A stretch of 64,000 nt of DNA. Origin: Phaeodactylibacter xiamenensis. GTDB lineage: Bacteria; Bacteroidota; Bacteroidia; Chitinophagales; Saprospiraceae. The notes beneath the pieces were generated by a model. The model was given only the letters and a program-made list of their open reading frames with translations, did not search any database and was not told the origin of the DNA. Every line of letters starts with the position of its first letter. The stretch's first letter is position 1. Location of the stretch: NCBI RefSeq assembly GCF_000759025.1, contig NZ_JPOS01000098.1, forward strand, positions 24,258-88,257, in the 5' to 3' direction. Made by a program: the position numbers and the translations under genes. Shown here piece after piece: positions 1 through 9,220 of this stretch.

Positions 1-2636
1 GGTAAGTTAATTGAAATTAGTTCTCCTCTCCTGGCCATACCAACCGATATAGTAACCCCACGGGAATCAATAATCCTAAAAGGCACATTCAATTCTTCTC
101 TTGAAGGCAAGGTTATAGTAAACTGCCCATTATTAGGATTCGGGAAAACAATCAGTTCGTCTTCAACGACTCTTTTGTAATCGTCCACTGAGACTAGATT
201 ATTCATCCTTAACCTGCCAATAAAACCATCCAAGCCTCCAAAAAGCTCGTCTTGCTTATAGACATTTGGTGGGCTAGAAGGAAACCTCCAAGGAAAAGAA
301 ACAGTGCTTTCAGATTGTCCCACAAAGTAAAAATCATCCGATTTCATTGTTGCCGTCCTAATAAAATCTGCCCCATTACCACCAAAGAATGTAGAATAAA
401 CCAAATTATACCCTTGGTCAAAAGAAGCAATATAGCACTCTCCTTCGCCTTCATTAATTGCAATGCCGCCACTTTCCTGAAAGTACGCCTGAGCACTCCC
501 TTGGGGAGGGCATATTGGGAATTCGTTTGAAGAAATGGAAGGCGCAGTGCAATAATCATTAGATGGCTGAGGAAGATAATTTGTGAATCCTGTAATAAAT
601 AGGTTTCCATTATCTTTAAACGTACAAGATTCTCCTAAATATAATTGATTAAAAGTCCCAAATGGGGAAAACCCTCCGAATCCAGAAGACCACTGCAAAC
701 TCCTGTCTTTAAAAACAGCAATATAATTTCCAAGTCCAATATCTTGCTGATACCCTCCGCTTGTTGTAGAAGGTATTGTGCTGCAATCCTCTGATGAGCC
801 GATAATTGCTAGCCTGCTAGAATTAGGGTCAAATGCTAAATTATTACGACCTGCAATGCTTACGCCATCGTTAGAATGCCCTCCAAAAAAAGTAGACCAG
901 CTAATTGCTCCGTTATTATCAAATTCAGCAATAAAAGTATCTTCAATTTCGCCAACTGTCCCACCGCCATTATTAAAAGAAAATTGATCTGCTCCACTGG
1001 GTTTACAGCCAGGGAAACCTCCTCCAACACCTGGCACAGCGCAATTACTCGTATGATATGTTTTTGTCCTTGTAACACCACAAATATAAAAGCTGCCAGT
1101 ATTTTGATCTACTACAATATCACTGGCGATATCATAATTTGTCCCCCCAAAATAAGTAGACCAGACCAACTCCAATGTTTGCTCGTCCAGCTCTAGAATA
1201 ACTGCGTCTCTACTATCGCCAACTGCACTATTATTTGAAGATTGGTTATAAGCTCCTGCGAGGTTTTCCGTTGGGAAGTTAGTGCTTCCAGAGTTGCCAA
1301 CTACAAATATTCTGTCCTCAAATTTGTCTACACCTAAAAATCTATCCCTTAGTGTCCCGCCGTATACTTTGACACTTCCCAACATCCCATTTTCTTTATT
1401 GAATGAGGCGGCAAAACCGTCTAAGCTTGTCAAGTTGGGCAATACATTATCCTCAGGAAAATCAGGTGAATTAGTTTCTCCAACGATAACTACCTTATTG
1501 TTAAAACCAACTATGTCTCTTGCAATATCTTCTCGGGACCCGCCCAGGACGGATAAATATTGAAGGACTGCTTGATTATTAAATTTTGCGACTAAACCAT
1601 CTGCAGACTCACCACTCAGATCTACTATCAAACCACCATCAACTAATGGAAAATCTATATTCCCAGCAAACCCTGTTACAAAAACACTCCCATCCTCATC
1701 TACAAAAATCGAGCTTAAATCATCCCCTAAGTCAAATGGGTCTCCTGTGCCTATTCCTCCAAAAAATGTAACCCATTCATCCTGAGAACTCCCCGAAGTA
1801 ACCTCAGGTTTCCGCAATTCCACCACCAGCACCTTGGTACTATCATAACTCCCCGTACTGCTAAAGCTCACCCGGCTGCCCGCAATACTGTATTCCGGTT
1901 TCCAGGCCGTGGATACCTCCTGGCCCAGGCTGTCTATCTGAAAAGCTTTCGGGGCTGGCAAATTAAAATCTCCTAATGAGGTGCCCACAAACAGGTTGCG
2001 TGCTTTCAAATAAAGGGAGTCCTGTCCGTGAAAATCCAGTTTTAGGTCATTGGGGTCCCCGCCCGGCTGTATGACAAAGTAGTACACTATGCCACTCTCA
2101 TCAGCAAACATTTGCAGGTTGATGCCATCATAAAGATCGGTTACGGCTACCCGGCCGTACTGCCCGACACGTGCCCGGCCTTCCGGGATGTGCCCCAGAT
2201 AGTAATTCCGGTAGTTGTCCAGTTGGTCCAGCCCGGCTGCGCTCATCAGGGAAGTCTTGCTGTCAAAAAACGTAATGTCAACGCGGTGCAGGGTATCTGG
2301 CGTAGCGCTGCTCGTATCTACGCTGGCGGCCACGAAGCTTAGTGTGTCGTTCTGCACATATAAAGGCGGATAACTGCCGGTGCTGTAAAAGCGTACACCT
2401 TCTACTGATGTTCCTGACGTATCAGTCAGCTGCCCCCGCTGCTCTGTGAATGCTAAGGCTGGCGAAGCGGCCCCATCCCCCGGAGGTATGGTCAGCTGTT
2501 TTTTCGAATACCGCACCAGCATGTATTCCGTAGAGCCATTAGACAGCCCGTTTTTGCCCAGCACGGACAAGCCGCCTTCACCATCTAATGCGATAGAGGC
2601 CGCTTCATCGTCTTTGCTGTGCAGCCTTTTTTTCAT
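1..2636 (-). CDS. SBBP-like beta-propeller T9SS cargo protein, cut by the left edge, N-terminus apparently lost
   Basis: The frame is open from an ATG at 2636 to the window edge (at least 878 codons). The product is probably a secreted, cell-surface protein. From the N-terminus there is one propeller-like strand set (about residues 8-45, ending EYMLVRYSK), then a DUF7948-like domain (about 50-290, with RFYSTGSYPPLY and RNYYLGHIPEG). After that come repeated blades carrying the FFGG...D motif of SBBP-type propellers. A T9SS type A sorting domain starts with VFPNPNNGQFTI near residue 830, and its last strands lie outside the window. No signal peptide follows the ATG (MKKRLHSK...). The same frame is open for 37 codons upstream, to a TAG at 2748-2750, and includes a short hydrophobic run (CLLLLF). 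This suggests a decayed or deleted signal sequence. Family assignment is good; whether the gene still works is doubtful. Confidence 0.75.
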   Translation of the reverse strand, partial: MKKRLHSKDDEAASIALDGEGGLSVLGKNGLSNGSTEYMLVRYSKKQLTIPPGDGAASPALAFTEQRGQLTDTSGTSVEGVRFYSTGSYPPLYVQNDTLSFVAASVDTSSATPDTLHRVDITFFDSKTSLMSAAGLDQLDNYRNYYLGHIPEGRARVGQYGRVAVTDLYDGINLQMFADESGIVYYFVIQPGGDPNDLKLDFHGQDSLYLKARNLFVGTSLGDFNLPAPKAFQIDSLGQEVSTAWKPEYSIAGSRVSFSSTGSYDSTKVLVVELRKPEVTSGSSQDEWVTFFGGIGTGDPFDLGDDLSSIFVDEDGSVFVTGFAGNIDFPLVDGGLIVDLSGESADGLVAKFNNQAVLQYLSVLGGSREDIARDIVGFNNKVVIVGETNSPDFPEDNVLPNLTSLDGFAASFNKENGMLGSVKVYGGTLRDRFLGVDKFEDRIFVVGNSGSTNFPTENLAGAYNQSSNNSAVGDSRDAVILELDEQTLELVWSTYFGGTNYDIASDIVVDQNTGSFYICGVTRTKTYHTSNCAVPGVGGGFPGCKPSGADQFSFNNGGGTVGEIEDTFIAEFDNNGAISWSTFFGGHSNDGVSIAGRNNLAFDPNSSRLAIIGSSEDCSTIPSTTSGGYQQDIGLGNYIAVFKDRSLQWSSGFGGFSPFGTFNQLYLGESCTFKDNGNLFITGFTNYLPQPSNDYCTAPSISSNEFPICPPQGSAQAYFQESGGIAINEGEGECYIASFDQGYNLVYSTFFGGNGADFIRTATMKSDDFYFVGQSESTVSFPWRFPSSPPNVYKQDELFGGLDGFIGRLRMNNLVSVDDYKRVVEDELIVFPNPNNGQFTITLPSREELNVPFRIIDSRGVTISVGMARRGELISINL

Positions 2637-3579
2637 AGGTAAATTATTAATCGGTAAAGAAAATAAAGCATCAAGTGTGCCAGATTCAGGGCATAAAGCC
2701 TCCGTCTTTCCGAAGCACAAGTCCTCAAAAAGCAGCAACAGGCATATCTATCGGGTAACCGAATTAACGCGAGCGCAGAGCTGTAGCGGGAGTACGTCAT
2801 CCACTTCAGAGAAGGGAGCGAACGGGCGCGTTCGGATTTTTGGTAAGATACGTAAATGATAGCAAAGATGCAATGTTAACAAGGAGAAAGGGGGTATGAA
2901 TTCCGGCATACCGATAGATCAGCTCAAAAATTGCAGCCTAAAATATTGGCCTGCGCCCGGCAAACCGCAATAAAAACGCGCAAACCTGCGTATCTAATTA
3001 AGCTTGCCAATTTTTTTGATTAAAGGCTTCGTGGTAGAACCTCAACGCCATTGAGTCGATCTTATAAGTGTAGTAAGACTCCAGGCAGGCTTGCCGCTCC
3101 TCCCGATCTCTATCTTCCCACCCGGGCCATAGTACTCCTTAAAAGCGACTCTGAATTATTAACTGATTGATGAAGCTGCCACAAATGCACGCCTCCCCTA
3201 CCCTTGGCCAATTACCAGCCCTGTGCCTGGGCGCGAGCTTGTTCTTCCTTCCACTATTCCGCATTGTACGACGCTTGAAAGGCTTCATTGCCGGTGATGT
3301 GGAAGCATACGGAACTGTTGATTAATTGGAGAGGGTGCTATGGGGTTTTGGTGGTAAGTACTATGCGGACAAATATTTGAGATGGTTCACGAAAGCGCTT
3401 TTTAACATTGTCACCCTGGTGACAAAACGCAAGGTGAGCAAAATAAACAGCGCCCATTCCTGAAATGCCACTGTAATTAGTGTACCTTTAAGCAAGACAA
3501 AGACAAGCGCTTAATTTAGCCTACGCAAAAGCTCAATTACACCGCTCAACCTATTATTTACCTTAATAACTATTTTAAC
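2637..3579. other. Gene-poor divergent intergenic region with possible decayed coding fragments
   Basis: No intact gene is visible in these 943 bases, which separate two divergently transcribed T9SS cargo genes. Two short minus-strand stretches read like protein tails broken by stops. One near 3003-3140 ends DSMALRFYHEAFNQKNWQA followed by a stop. The other near 3212-3312 reads NEAFQASYNAE, a stop, then WKEEQARAQAQGW and a stop. Neither has a start or a recognisable family, so they may be chance. Promoters for both flanking genes should lie here, but I could not fix them. Confidence 0.3.
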
Positions 3580-6500
3580 ATGAATCTTTACGCTTTTTCA
3601 CCCCCACCCCGCGGGCTTTTTCTGACAATGCTGTTGCTTATGTTTAGCTATTGGAGCGCCTCCGGGCAGTGCGATAGCCCGACAACAGTAAGCGATGGCA
3701 GTTTCGAATCTATTCAATCGCCTTGCACGCCGGGTCAAAATCAGTACAACGAGGCCTTTAACGATGGCTGCATGGGCGATTGGTTTGCCGGCAAAGGGAC
3801 ACCAACTTTAATTAAGACCGGTACTGTTTCGGATAACTCCGGAGTGATCAACACGCCATCGGGCGGTGGCAGTTACTATGCGGACCTTCACTCTATTACA
3901 ACGAACAATACGCCCCCACTGTGCGAACACGAAGCGCTGGTCTTAGACCTTACGCTAGACCCGGGCTGCTCGTACGACATTACGCTTTGGTCAAGGGTTT
4001 ACGATCACTCCACAGTTACAGGCGAGTCCTCAGAGCTGACCGTCTATTTTACTTCCGGAATAACGAATGCGGTGGGCGCAACCGGCCCTCAGAGCTGCCT
4101 CAGCGCCCCTATGGATGCGGAAACGCATACGATTAATTCTTTTACCTGGGCCCAGTATAGCTTTAATATCCCTGCCGAAGCGGGTGATGATCAACTGGTC
4201 ATCTTCGCCACTTCAACTAATTCTTCCATCAACTTTCGGACATTGATTGACTTGGTTACGGTTGAGGTATGCGAATCAGACCTCAACCCAGGCTTTGTAG
4301 CCAATGAAGTTGGAGTCTTCACTTATCAGTTTAACGACTTGACCTCTACTACCGCCACCAATAGTGCCGTAGAATGGTGCTGGGATTTTGGCGATGGCAC
4401 CTATGCTTATACCCAAAACCCGGTACACACTTTCCCGGATAGCCAGCCCTACACCGTTTGCCTTACTATTAAGGATGAGAATGGATGTACAGCGAAACAC
4501 TGTCAGGGCGTTGTCGCCCAGCCACTCTGCGATTGCCTGGATGACCCGCTTGAAATCAATGCTGACCAGACCTGGACTTCTGACCAGGCGGTGAACCATA
4601 ACCTGATTGTCAGGACAGGAAGAACCCTGGAGCTTGACCTAATGACACTGAATATGGCCCCCGATTGTAAAATTTATGTCGAAAGGGGCGCAAAGTTAGA
4701 AGCTATAAATAGTACCTTGACAACTGGTTGTACACAGCCTGATAAATACTGGAGCGGTATTGAAGTCTGGGGCAATGGGCTCGTCAGCCATCCTCCTCTT
4801 TCTCAGATTACATCTTCTATATATCCCTATTTGCCAGATCACCATGGTGTTGTTATTTTAGCTAACTGTGATATTACTAAAGCACATATTGGTGTACTGA
4901 CGGATAATTTGGCTAACAATGGGCATGAGACCTACTGGCAGCCTTATGGGACCTGGGGCAAGCACTACGGTGGGATCGTATACGCATTGAAGTCTAACTT
5001 TACAGACAATAAGAGAGCTGCGCATATCTCTGCTTTTCCAGCAAACCTACCTGGAGCGACTACTACCAATATTGAAAACCTTTCCCGATTTCTAGACTGT
5101 GTAATTGATGACCCTTTAGATATTAGCACACGCGGTATTTCCGTATGGGGCAGCGAAGCTGTGCTCTTGGAGGGCAATGACTTCATTGGGCTGAATGGTT
5201 ATTCTCTTTCCTTTGATGACGCAACCGGTGAAGTCTACGAAAACAGGTTTGAGAATTTTGAAACTGGAGTTAAAGTAACGAACACCGCAGGCTACACTAC
5301 GGGCTTCGACCTTGAAATAGGGAAAGAGTCAGACCCTGCCAAAGGCAATGAGTTTGTCAATGGAGGACCAGTTGGTGTATGGGCAGAGAATGCGGTTAAT
5401 TTACAGATACATAATAATCGCTTTGAAACCAATGTAGTCCCAATTGCTATCGCAGGGCCGAGTTTCTATGAAGTTACTCAAAATGAGTTTGACAATTTTT
5501 TCAGAGGTGGTCAGTTACAGAATACCTTCGAACTTTTTTCTGTCGCGAATTTTAATTGTAACTCTTATCTGGAAACCGGAGTTGCCGTTGGGGTCCATGT
5601 TTGGGGTAACAACGGTAAATTCGAGTTTGAACAAGAGACCTTTGATGTGGCTGCTGGCCAGGATATGAGGCTAAGTGATTCAGGTACGATTTTGGGAGAG
5701 ATCGAATCTGCGCAGGGCAGCCCAACTGACCCGGTGCTGAATTTATTCTCCGGCACTCAGCACATCATTGCACCCGCTACTGAAACCATAGCTTTTACCT
5801 ATTATCACCCGGGGACAAACCTGACCACGGCCTTCCCTACACTGATTTTTGTGCCGGATAATACGGGGCAGAATTTTACGAATGTTGGCATCTCTCTTCC
5901 TTTTACTCAATATGACGATGGCTGCCTCGAACTCGAAGGCGTTGGCGACCGCCCCCGTGAGGAAGAATGTAAAACGGAGGAATGTCTGGACTCCCTTAAT
6001 AACCTGTTAGGCAATAAACGTAGCCTGATTGACGGAGGAGATACAGAAAGCCTGCAAAACTCGCTTGCACAGGCACCAAACGAACAAAGTACGTTGGATG
6101 CAGTATCCAATGCTGCCCCTTACTTATCAGACGAGGTGCTATTGGCTGTCTTATCATCTGGCATGGAGCTGTCCAATCAGGAAGCTATATTATTGCAAAA
6201 TGCGCCGGTTTCTCCTTTAGTCCTAAATACGGCTCAGGGCACCATCAGTGATGATACCTATCAAGCCCTGATCGATATCAGAGCATCTGAAGGCTATTCA
6301 GCAATGGAAGCTCTACTTGCAGAGATCAGCGACCTTGAATCTCAGCGATCCGCCGCCTTCAACTATTTGTACGGTACTGCTTTTGTAGAAGGAGACTGGG
6401 TAGCAGCGGAAAACTTACTACTGGAGGAAGGTTCGTTCTCTTCCATACGCAAGCTTATCGGCTTAAAATTACGTACTGGTGCATTTAGTGATGCACAAGC

Positions 6501-7041
6501 CTACTTGCAGGCATTACCGGTTGAGACTGATGATCAATCAATCGTTGCTGACCTGTTGGAACTGGAAGTAGCCTACCGTTCTAACCCCATAGATTACACG
6601 CTTTCGGACGGAGACGAGGCCTTCCTCCAACTGCTGGCAGAGGATACACTTTCGGCTACCTATACGTATAGCCGCGCATTGTTAAGTACTATGACCGGCG
6701 CACAATTTCACCTGCCTATTGCACCTGATGACCAAGTAGATGGGCTGATACAGCAAAACCAAGGGGCAGCAGTTTCTCAACAATCAAAAATCAGGGCAAC
6801 GAAAATGTTATTGTCGCCCAACCCTGCAAAAGGTCAGGTGACTGTAACATTGCCTGTTGATGCTACTCCTGAATGGCGACTCGAGATTTGGAGTTCAAGC
6901 GGCATTTCCGTCCGGTCTTTGGAGATAGGCTCCAATCAACATGATTTCAACCTGAAAAGCCTGCCAGCCGGATTTTATGTTGTCAAAGCCATCAATAAAG
7001 TGGAACCGCTCCAATTACAGCAGCGCTTAATTATACGATAA
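3580..7041 (+). CDS. Large secreted T9SS protein with PKD domain and beta-helix-like region
   Basis: The 1153-residue product starts with a signal peptide (about 1-30, ending SASGQ). A Cys-rich domain follows, then a PKD domain (about 235-312, with CWDFGDGT and a HTF...YTVCLTI strand pair). The region from about 330 to 770 resembles a right-handed beta-helix, with NDF, NRF and NEF turns such as LEGNDFIG and IHNNRFETN. An acidic Cys-containing linker (near 800) leads to an unusual mostly helical segment of about 250 residues. The last 78 residues form a T9SS type A sorting domain (LLSPNPAKGQ ... LPAGFYVVKA). It is expected at the cell surface or in the medium as an adhesin or polymer-binding protein. 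The substrate is unknown. The next T9SS gene follows on the same strand after a hairpin. Confidence 0.8.
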   Translation: MNLYAFSPPPRGLFLTMLLLMFSYWSASGQCDSPTTVSDGSFESIQSPCTPGQNQYNEAFNDGCMGDWFAGKGTPTLIKTGTVSDNSGVINTPSGGGSYYADLHSITTNNTPPLCEHEALVLDLTLDPGCSYDITLWSRVYDHSTVTGESSELTVYFTSGITNAVGATGPQSCLSAPMDAETHTINSFTWAQYSFNIPAEAGDDQLVIFATSTNSSINFRTLIDLVTVEVCESDLNPGFVANEVGVFTYQFNDLTSTTATNSAVEWCWDFGDGTYAYTQNPVHTFPDSQPYTVCLTIKDENGCTAKHCQGVVAQPLCDCLDDPLEINADQTWTSDQAVNHNLIVRTGRTLELDLMTLNMAPDCKIYVERGAKLEAINSTLTTGCTQPDKYWSGIEVWGNGLVSHPPLSQITSSIYPYLPDHHGVVILANCDITKAHIGVLTDNLANNGHETYWQPYGTWGKHYGGIVYALKSNFTDNKRAAHISAFPANLPGATTTNIENLSRFLDCVIDDPLDISTRGISVWGSEAVLLEGNDFIGLNGYSLSFDDATGEVYENRFENFETGVKVTNTAGYTTGFDLEIGKESDPAKGNEFVNGGPVGVWAENAVNLQIHNNRFETNVVPIAIAGPSFYEVTQNEFDNFFRGGQLQNTFELFSVANFNCNSYLETGVAVGVHVWGNNGKFEFEQETFDVAAGQDMRLSDSGTILGEIESAQGSPTDPVLNLFSGTQHIIAPATETIAFTYYHPGTNLTTAFPTLIFVPDNTGQNFTNVGISLPFTQYDDGCLELEGVGDRPREEECKTEECLDSLNNLLGNKRSLIDGGDTESLQNSLAQAPNEQSTLDAVSNAAPYLSDEVLLAVLSSGMELSNQEAILLQNAPVSPLVLNTAQGTISDDTYQALIDIRASEGYSAMEALLAEISDLESQRSAAFNYLYGTAFVEGDWVAAENLLLEEGSFSSIRKLIGLKLRTGAFSDAQAYLQALPVETDDQSIVADLLELEVAYRSNPIDYTLSDGDEAFLQLLAEDTLSATYTYSRALLSTMTGAQFHLPIAPDDQVDGLIQQNQGAAVSQQSKIRATKMLLSPNPAKGQVTVTLPVDATPEWRLEIWSSSGISVRSLEIGSNQHDFNLKSLPAGFYVVKAINKVEPLQLQQRLIIR

Positions 7042-7060
7042 ATTTTAATTGTTAACTACG

Positions 7061-7093
7061 CTCCGCATTAAGCCTCATGGGCTCAATGCGGAG
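7061..7093 (+). terminator. Intergenic hairpin between two T9SS cargo genes
   Basis: Stem arms ctccgcatt (7061-7069) and aatgcggag (7085-7093) are perfectly complementary. An inner agcc/ggct pair (7071-7074 with 7080-7083) extends the stem across one mismatch. There is no strong T run after it, so it may attenuate or process the transcript, not end it. Confidence 0.5.
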
Positions 7094-7113
7094 CTCTATC
7101 ATAAGGCTAAAAC

Positions 7114-8646
7114 ATGAAAAACTTTATATTACTCTGCTTTTGGGCACTGCCAAACCTGCTCTTGTTAGCCCAGCCAACTTTTCACCGTACCTACGACCTT
7201 ACCAACGGAGCCTCTGAGAATGCTTTTAATATGGTCGCTGTAGAAGATGGTGTATATGTAAATTGCGCGACTTGGTGCGATGAAGACTTCACTTTCTGTC
7301 CTATACTCTTCAAAATCAATAATAGCGGGGACAGCTTGTGGCACAGGCAATATAACTACGAGCTAGACATATTTGCTATCTTTGACTATACCTTGGATTC
7401 CAACGAGGAATTTTTACACGGTTGTGGAAGGATTCAAGATGAAGACAGTCTTCCCTTCATTGTTAAAATGAATACCTGGGGCGATACCTTATGGCTAAAG
7501 ACCTACTATGAGCCCTATTGGGATGTTGCCTTTGATATAGAGCAGGATCACGAAGGCAACCTTGTAGCATGTGTCCAGGGTGGTAGTTTCGGGGAATTCT
7601 CTAACTGTACAGTAATCAAAACGGATCAGGGCGGGAATATGCTCTGGAGCACAACCATCGAGGATAGCATAGACTATGCCACTGTCGGTCAGCTCGCCAT
7701 CCTAAACGACAACTCCATCATGCTCGCTTTTTACACTGGACTGGATTGGTCCAACTACGGAAGAGCTTATCATGTGGCAAAACTAACAAGTGAAGGAGAA
7801 GTGGAATGGGTGCGCACCTACGATGAGGTGGATAGATCGGATGACTGGCCCGCCCTTATTGCCCCTTACCCGGACGGCGGCTTCGTCACGGGCTGGGCTT
7901 TCGATACCATACAGCAGCCCTTTGTGCACCCGGATGAAGGGCCTTTATTGAGACGATTGGACAGCGATGGGGAAGTCATATGGGAGTATAAATACCTGGA
8001 TTGGCGCAGCGCGGGGATCATGAATATGACGGTCACAGAGAATGGGGATATTGTCATGTGCGGGCTCGCCCCGGAAGCTTTAATCCAAGGCGATGCGAGC
8101 CGGGCCTGGATGGCCAGAGTCTCCGGAGATGGAGAATTGTTATGGAAACGGTACTTCCAAGCCTTAGCCATTCCTTCAAATACTTTACCATTTAATGATG
8201 TAGCCGAGACTTCTGATGGAGGATTAATTGCTTGCAGTTATATACATGATACCTATGCAAACCCCATCCCCGATCCCGACGTCTGGCTGGTCAAGACCGA
8301 TGCCGATGGCTGCATCACTCCCGGCTGTCAGGACAGTATCCTTTACGTCAGCGTAGAGGAAATCCCAGGTACCGGAGAGACGACGCTAAGGGAAGTCTTT
8401 TTCAAAGCCTATCCGAATCCGGCGCGGGGGCCTATACAAGTGGAGTTCCTCAACGCCATCCGCTACGAAGAGCCAGCGCTGCGCTTGTTCAATCTACAGG
8501 GGCAGCAGGTCCTGCACCAGCGCCTGCAGCGCGGGGCACAATCCGCAGAGCTGTCTACCAGCGGCTTGCCAAGCGGGCTGTATATTTTGCAGTACTCTTC
8601 TGCCGGGCAGGTGCTACAGCAGGAGAAGGTGGTGAAGGTGGAGTAG
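7114..8646 (+). CDS. Secreted T9SS protein with propeller-like repeats
   Basis: The 510-residue product begins with a signal peptide (about 1-20, ending LLLLAQ). The body (about 25-400) has repeats such as GDSLWHRQY, GDTLWLKTY and GEVEWVRTY, each followed by a GG or DGG strand. This spacing is typical of Bacteroidota secreted beta-propellers of the delta-60/PQQ-like kind. The C-terminus (about 428-510) is a T9SS type A sorting domain (AYPNPARGPIQVEF ... LPSGLYILQY). It lies 72 bases after the previous T9SS gene with a hairpin between, so co-transcription with read-through is possible. No catalytic motif is visible; a binding or structural surface role is inferred. Confidence 0.8.
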   Translation: MKNFILLCFWALPNLLLLAQPTFHRTYDLTNGASENAFNMVAVEDGVYVNCATWCDEDFTFCPILFKINNSGDSLWHRQYNYELDIFAIFDYTLDSNEEFLHGCGRIQDEDSLPFIVKMNTWGDTLWLKTYYEPYWDVAFDIEQDHEGNLVACVQGGSFGEFSNCTVIKTDQGGNMLWSTTIEDSIDYATVGQLAILNDNSIMLAFYTGLDWSNYGRAYHVAKLTSEGEVEWVRTYDEVDRSDDWPALIAPYPDGGFVTGWAFDTIQQPFVHPDEGPLLRRLDSDGEVIWEYKYLDWRSAGIMNMTVTENGDIVMCGLAPEALIQGDASRAWMARVSGDGELLWKRYFQALAIPSNTLPFNDVAETSDGGLIACSYIHDTYANPIPDPDVWLVKTDADGCITPGCQDSILYVSVEEIPGTGETTLREVFFKAYPNPARGPIQVEFLNAIRYEEPALRLFNLQGQQVLHQRLQRGAQSAELSTSGLPSGLYILQYSSAGQVLQQEKVVKVE

Positions 8647-8690
8647 TAGAGATCTGCCACGAGCGGCATACAGCTTGAATTGAGTAGGGA

Positions 8691-8720
8691 TAAAGCAGGA
8701 CGCTACGCCCTCCTGCTTTA
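8691..8720 (+). terminator. Putative terminator after the 510-residue T9SS gene
   Basis: A 10-bp perfect stem, taaagcagga (8691-8700) with tcctgcttta (8711-8720), closes a 10-base loop about 45 bases after the stop codon. The T tract is weak. Confidence 0.5.
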
Positions 8721-8856
8721 CCCTCATCATATTACCGTGCGTACGGTCCTCGCCTGCCTGCCGGCAACGGAAGGTACACGGCTCCTGTTAAACCTTAGTA
8801 TTGTGCAACGTATTGATTTCCAACTGTACCATGTAGTACAAAAAAAACCATTCATT

Positions 8857-9051
8857 AGAGTTTATTAAGGTAGGTTTTGTATAGGGTATGGATGAGTATT
8901 TTTTGCCAGATCAAAGAACGCCCGGAACCTCGTAGCCTAAGCTACGAAGGTGAGGACCTGCCTGCGTGTCGATACTTCGGCAGGCAGGCGAGATGCAGAG
9001 CTGGTGAAAAAGACCATTCAGAGACATACAAAATTTGCGTTAATAAACTCT
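8857..9051. repeat. MITE/REP-like inverted-repeat element without coding capacity
   Basis: The ends are perfect 12-bp inverted repeats, agagtttattaa (8857-8868) and ttaataaactct (9040-9051). Similarity between the two ends continues inward for about 50 bases, including ttttgtat/atacaaaa and a TTTTT..CCAG block. The trinucleotide ATT flanks both ends and could be a short target duplication. Inside are two more hairpins: cgtagc/gctacg near 8930-8950, and cctgcctg with caggcagg near 8955-8985. No open frame is present. It looks like a non-autonomous mobile element or a large structured repeat. The rest of the gap 8647-9220 holds only the two terminators. Confidence 0.6.
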
Positions 9052-9154
9052 ATTAAGCAGCGCCATACAGGCCAGTTTCGGTTCGCTCGCGCTGCGTAAA
9101 TCCTACTTGCCAGGGCTTCCTTCAGCCCTTCGGAATAGATTTGCATGCCATGCA

Positions 9155-9199
9155 AAAACAAAAGCCTGCCCCACAGTTTGCCGGGCAGGCTTTTGTTTT
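9155..9199. terminator. Strong bidirectional intrinsic terminator
   Basis: A 17-bp perfect stem, aaaacaaaagcctgccc (9155-9171) with gggcaggcttttgtttt (9183-9199), encloses an 11-base loop. Both sides have A/T tracts. It sits just downstream of the minus-strand CotH-like gene. Confidence 0.85.
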
Positions 9200-9220
9200 A
9201 CTTTTGCTCAATTGCTCCCT

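Noticed and set aside
8680..8868. A 62-residue + strand frame after the 510-residue T9SS gene
   Set aside because: It overlaps a terminator hairpin and the edge of the inverted-repeat element and has no recognisable content.
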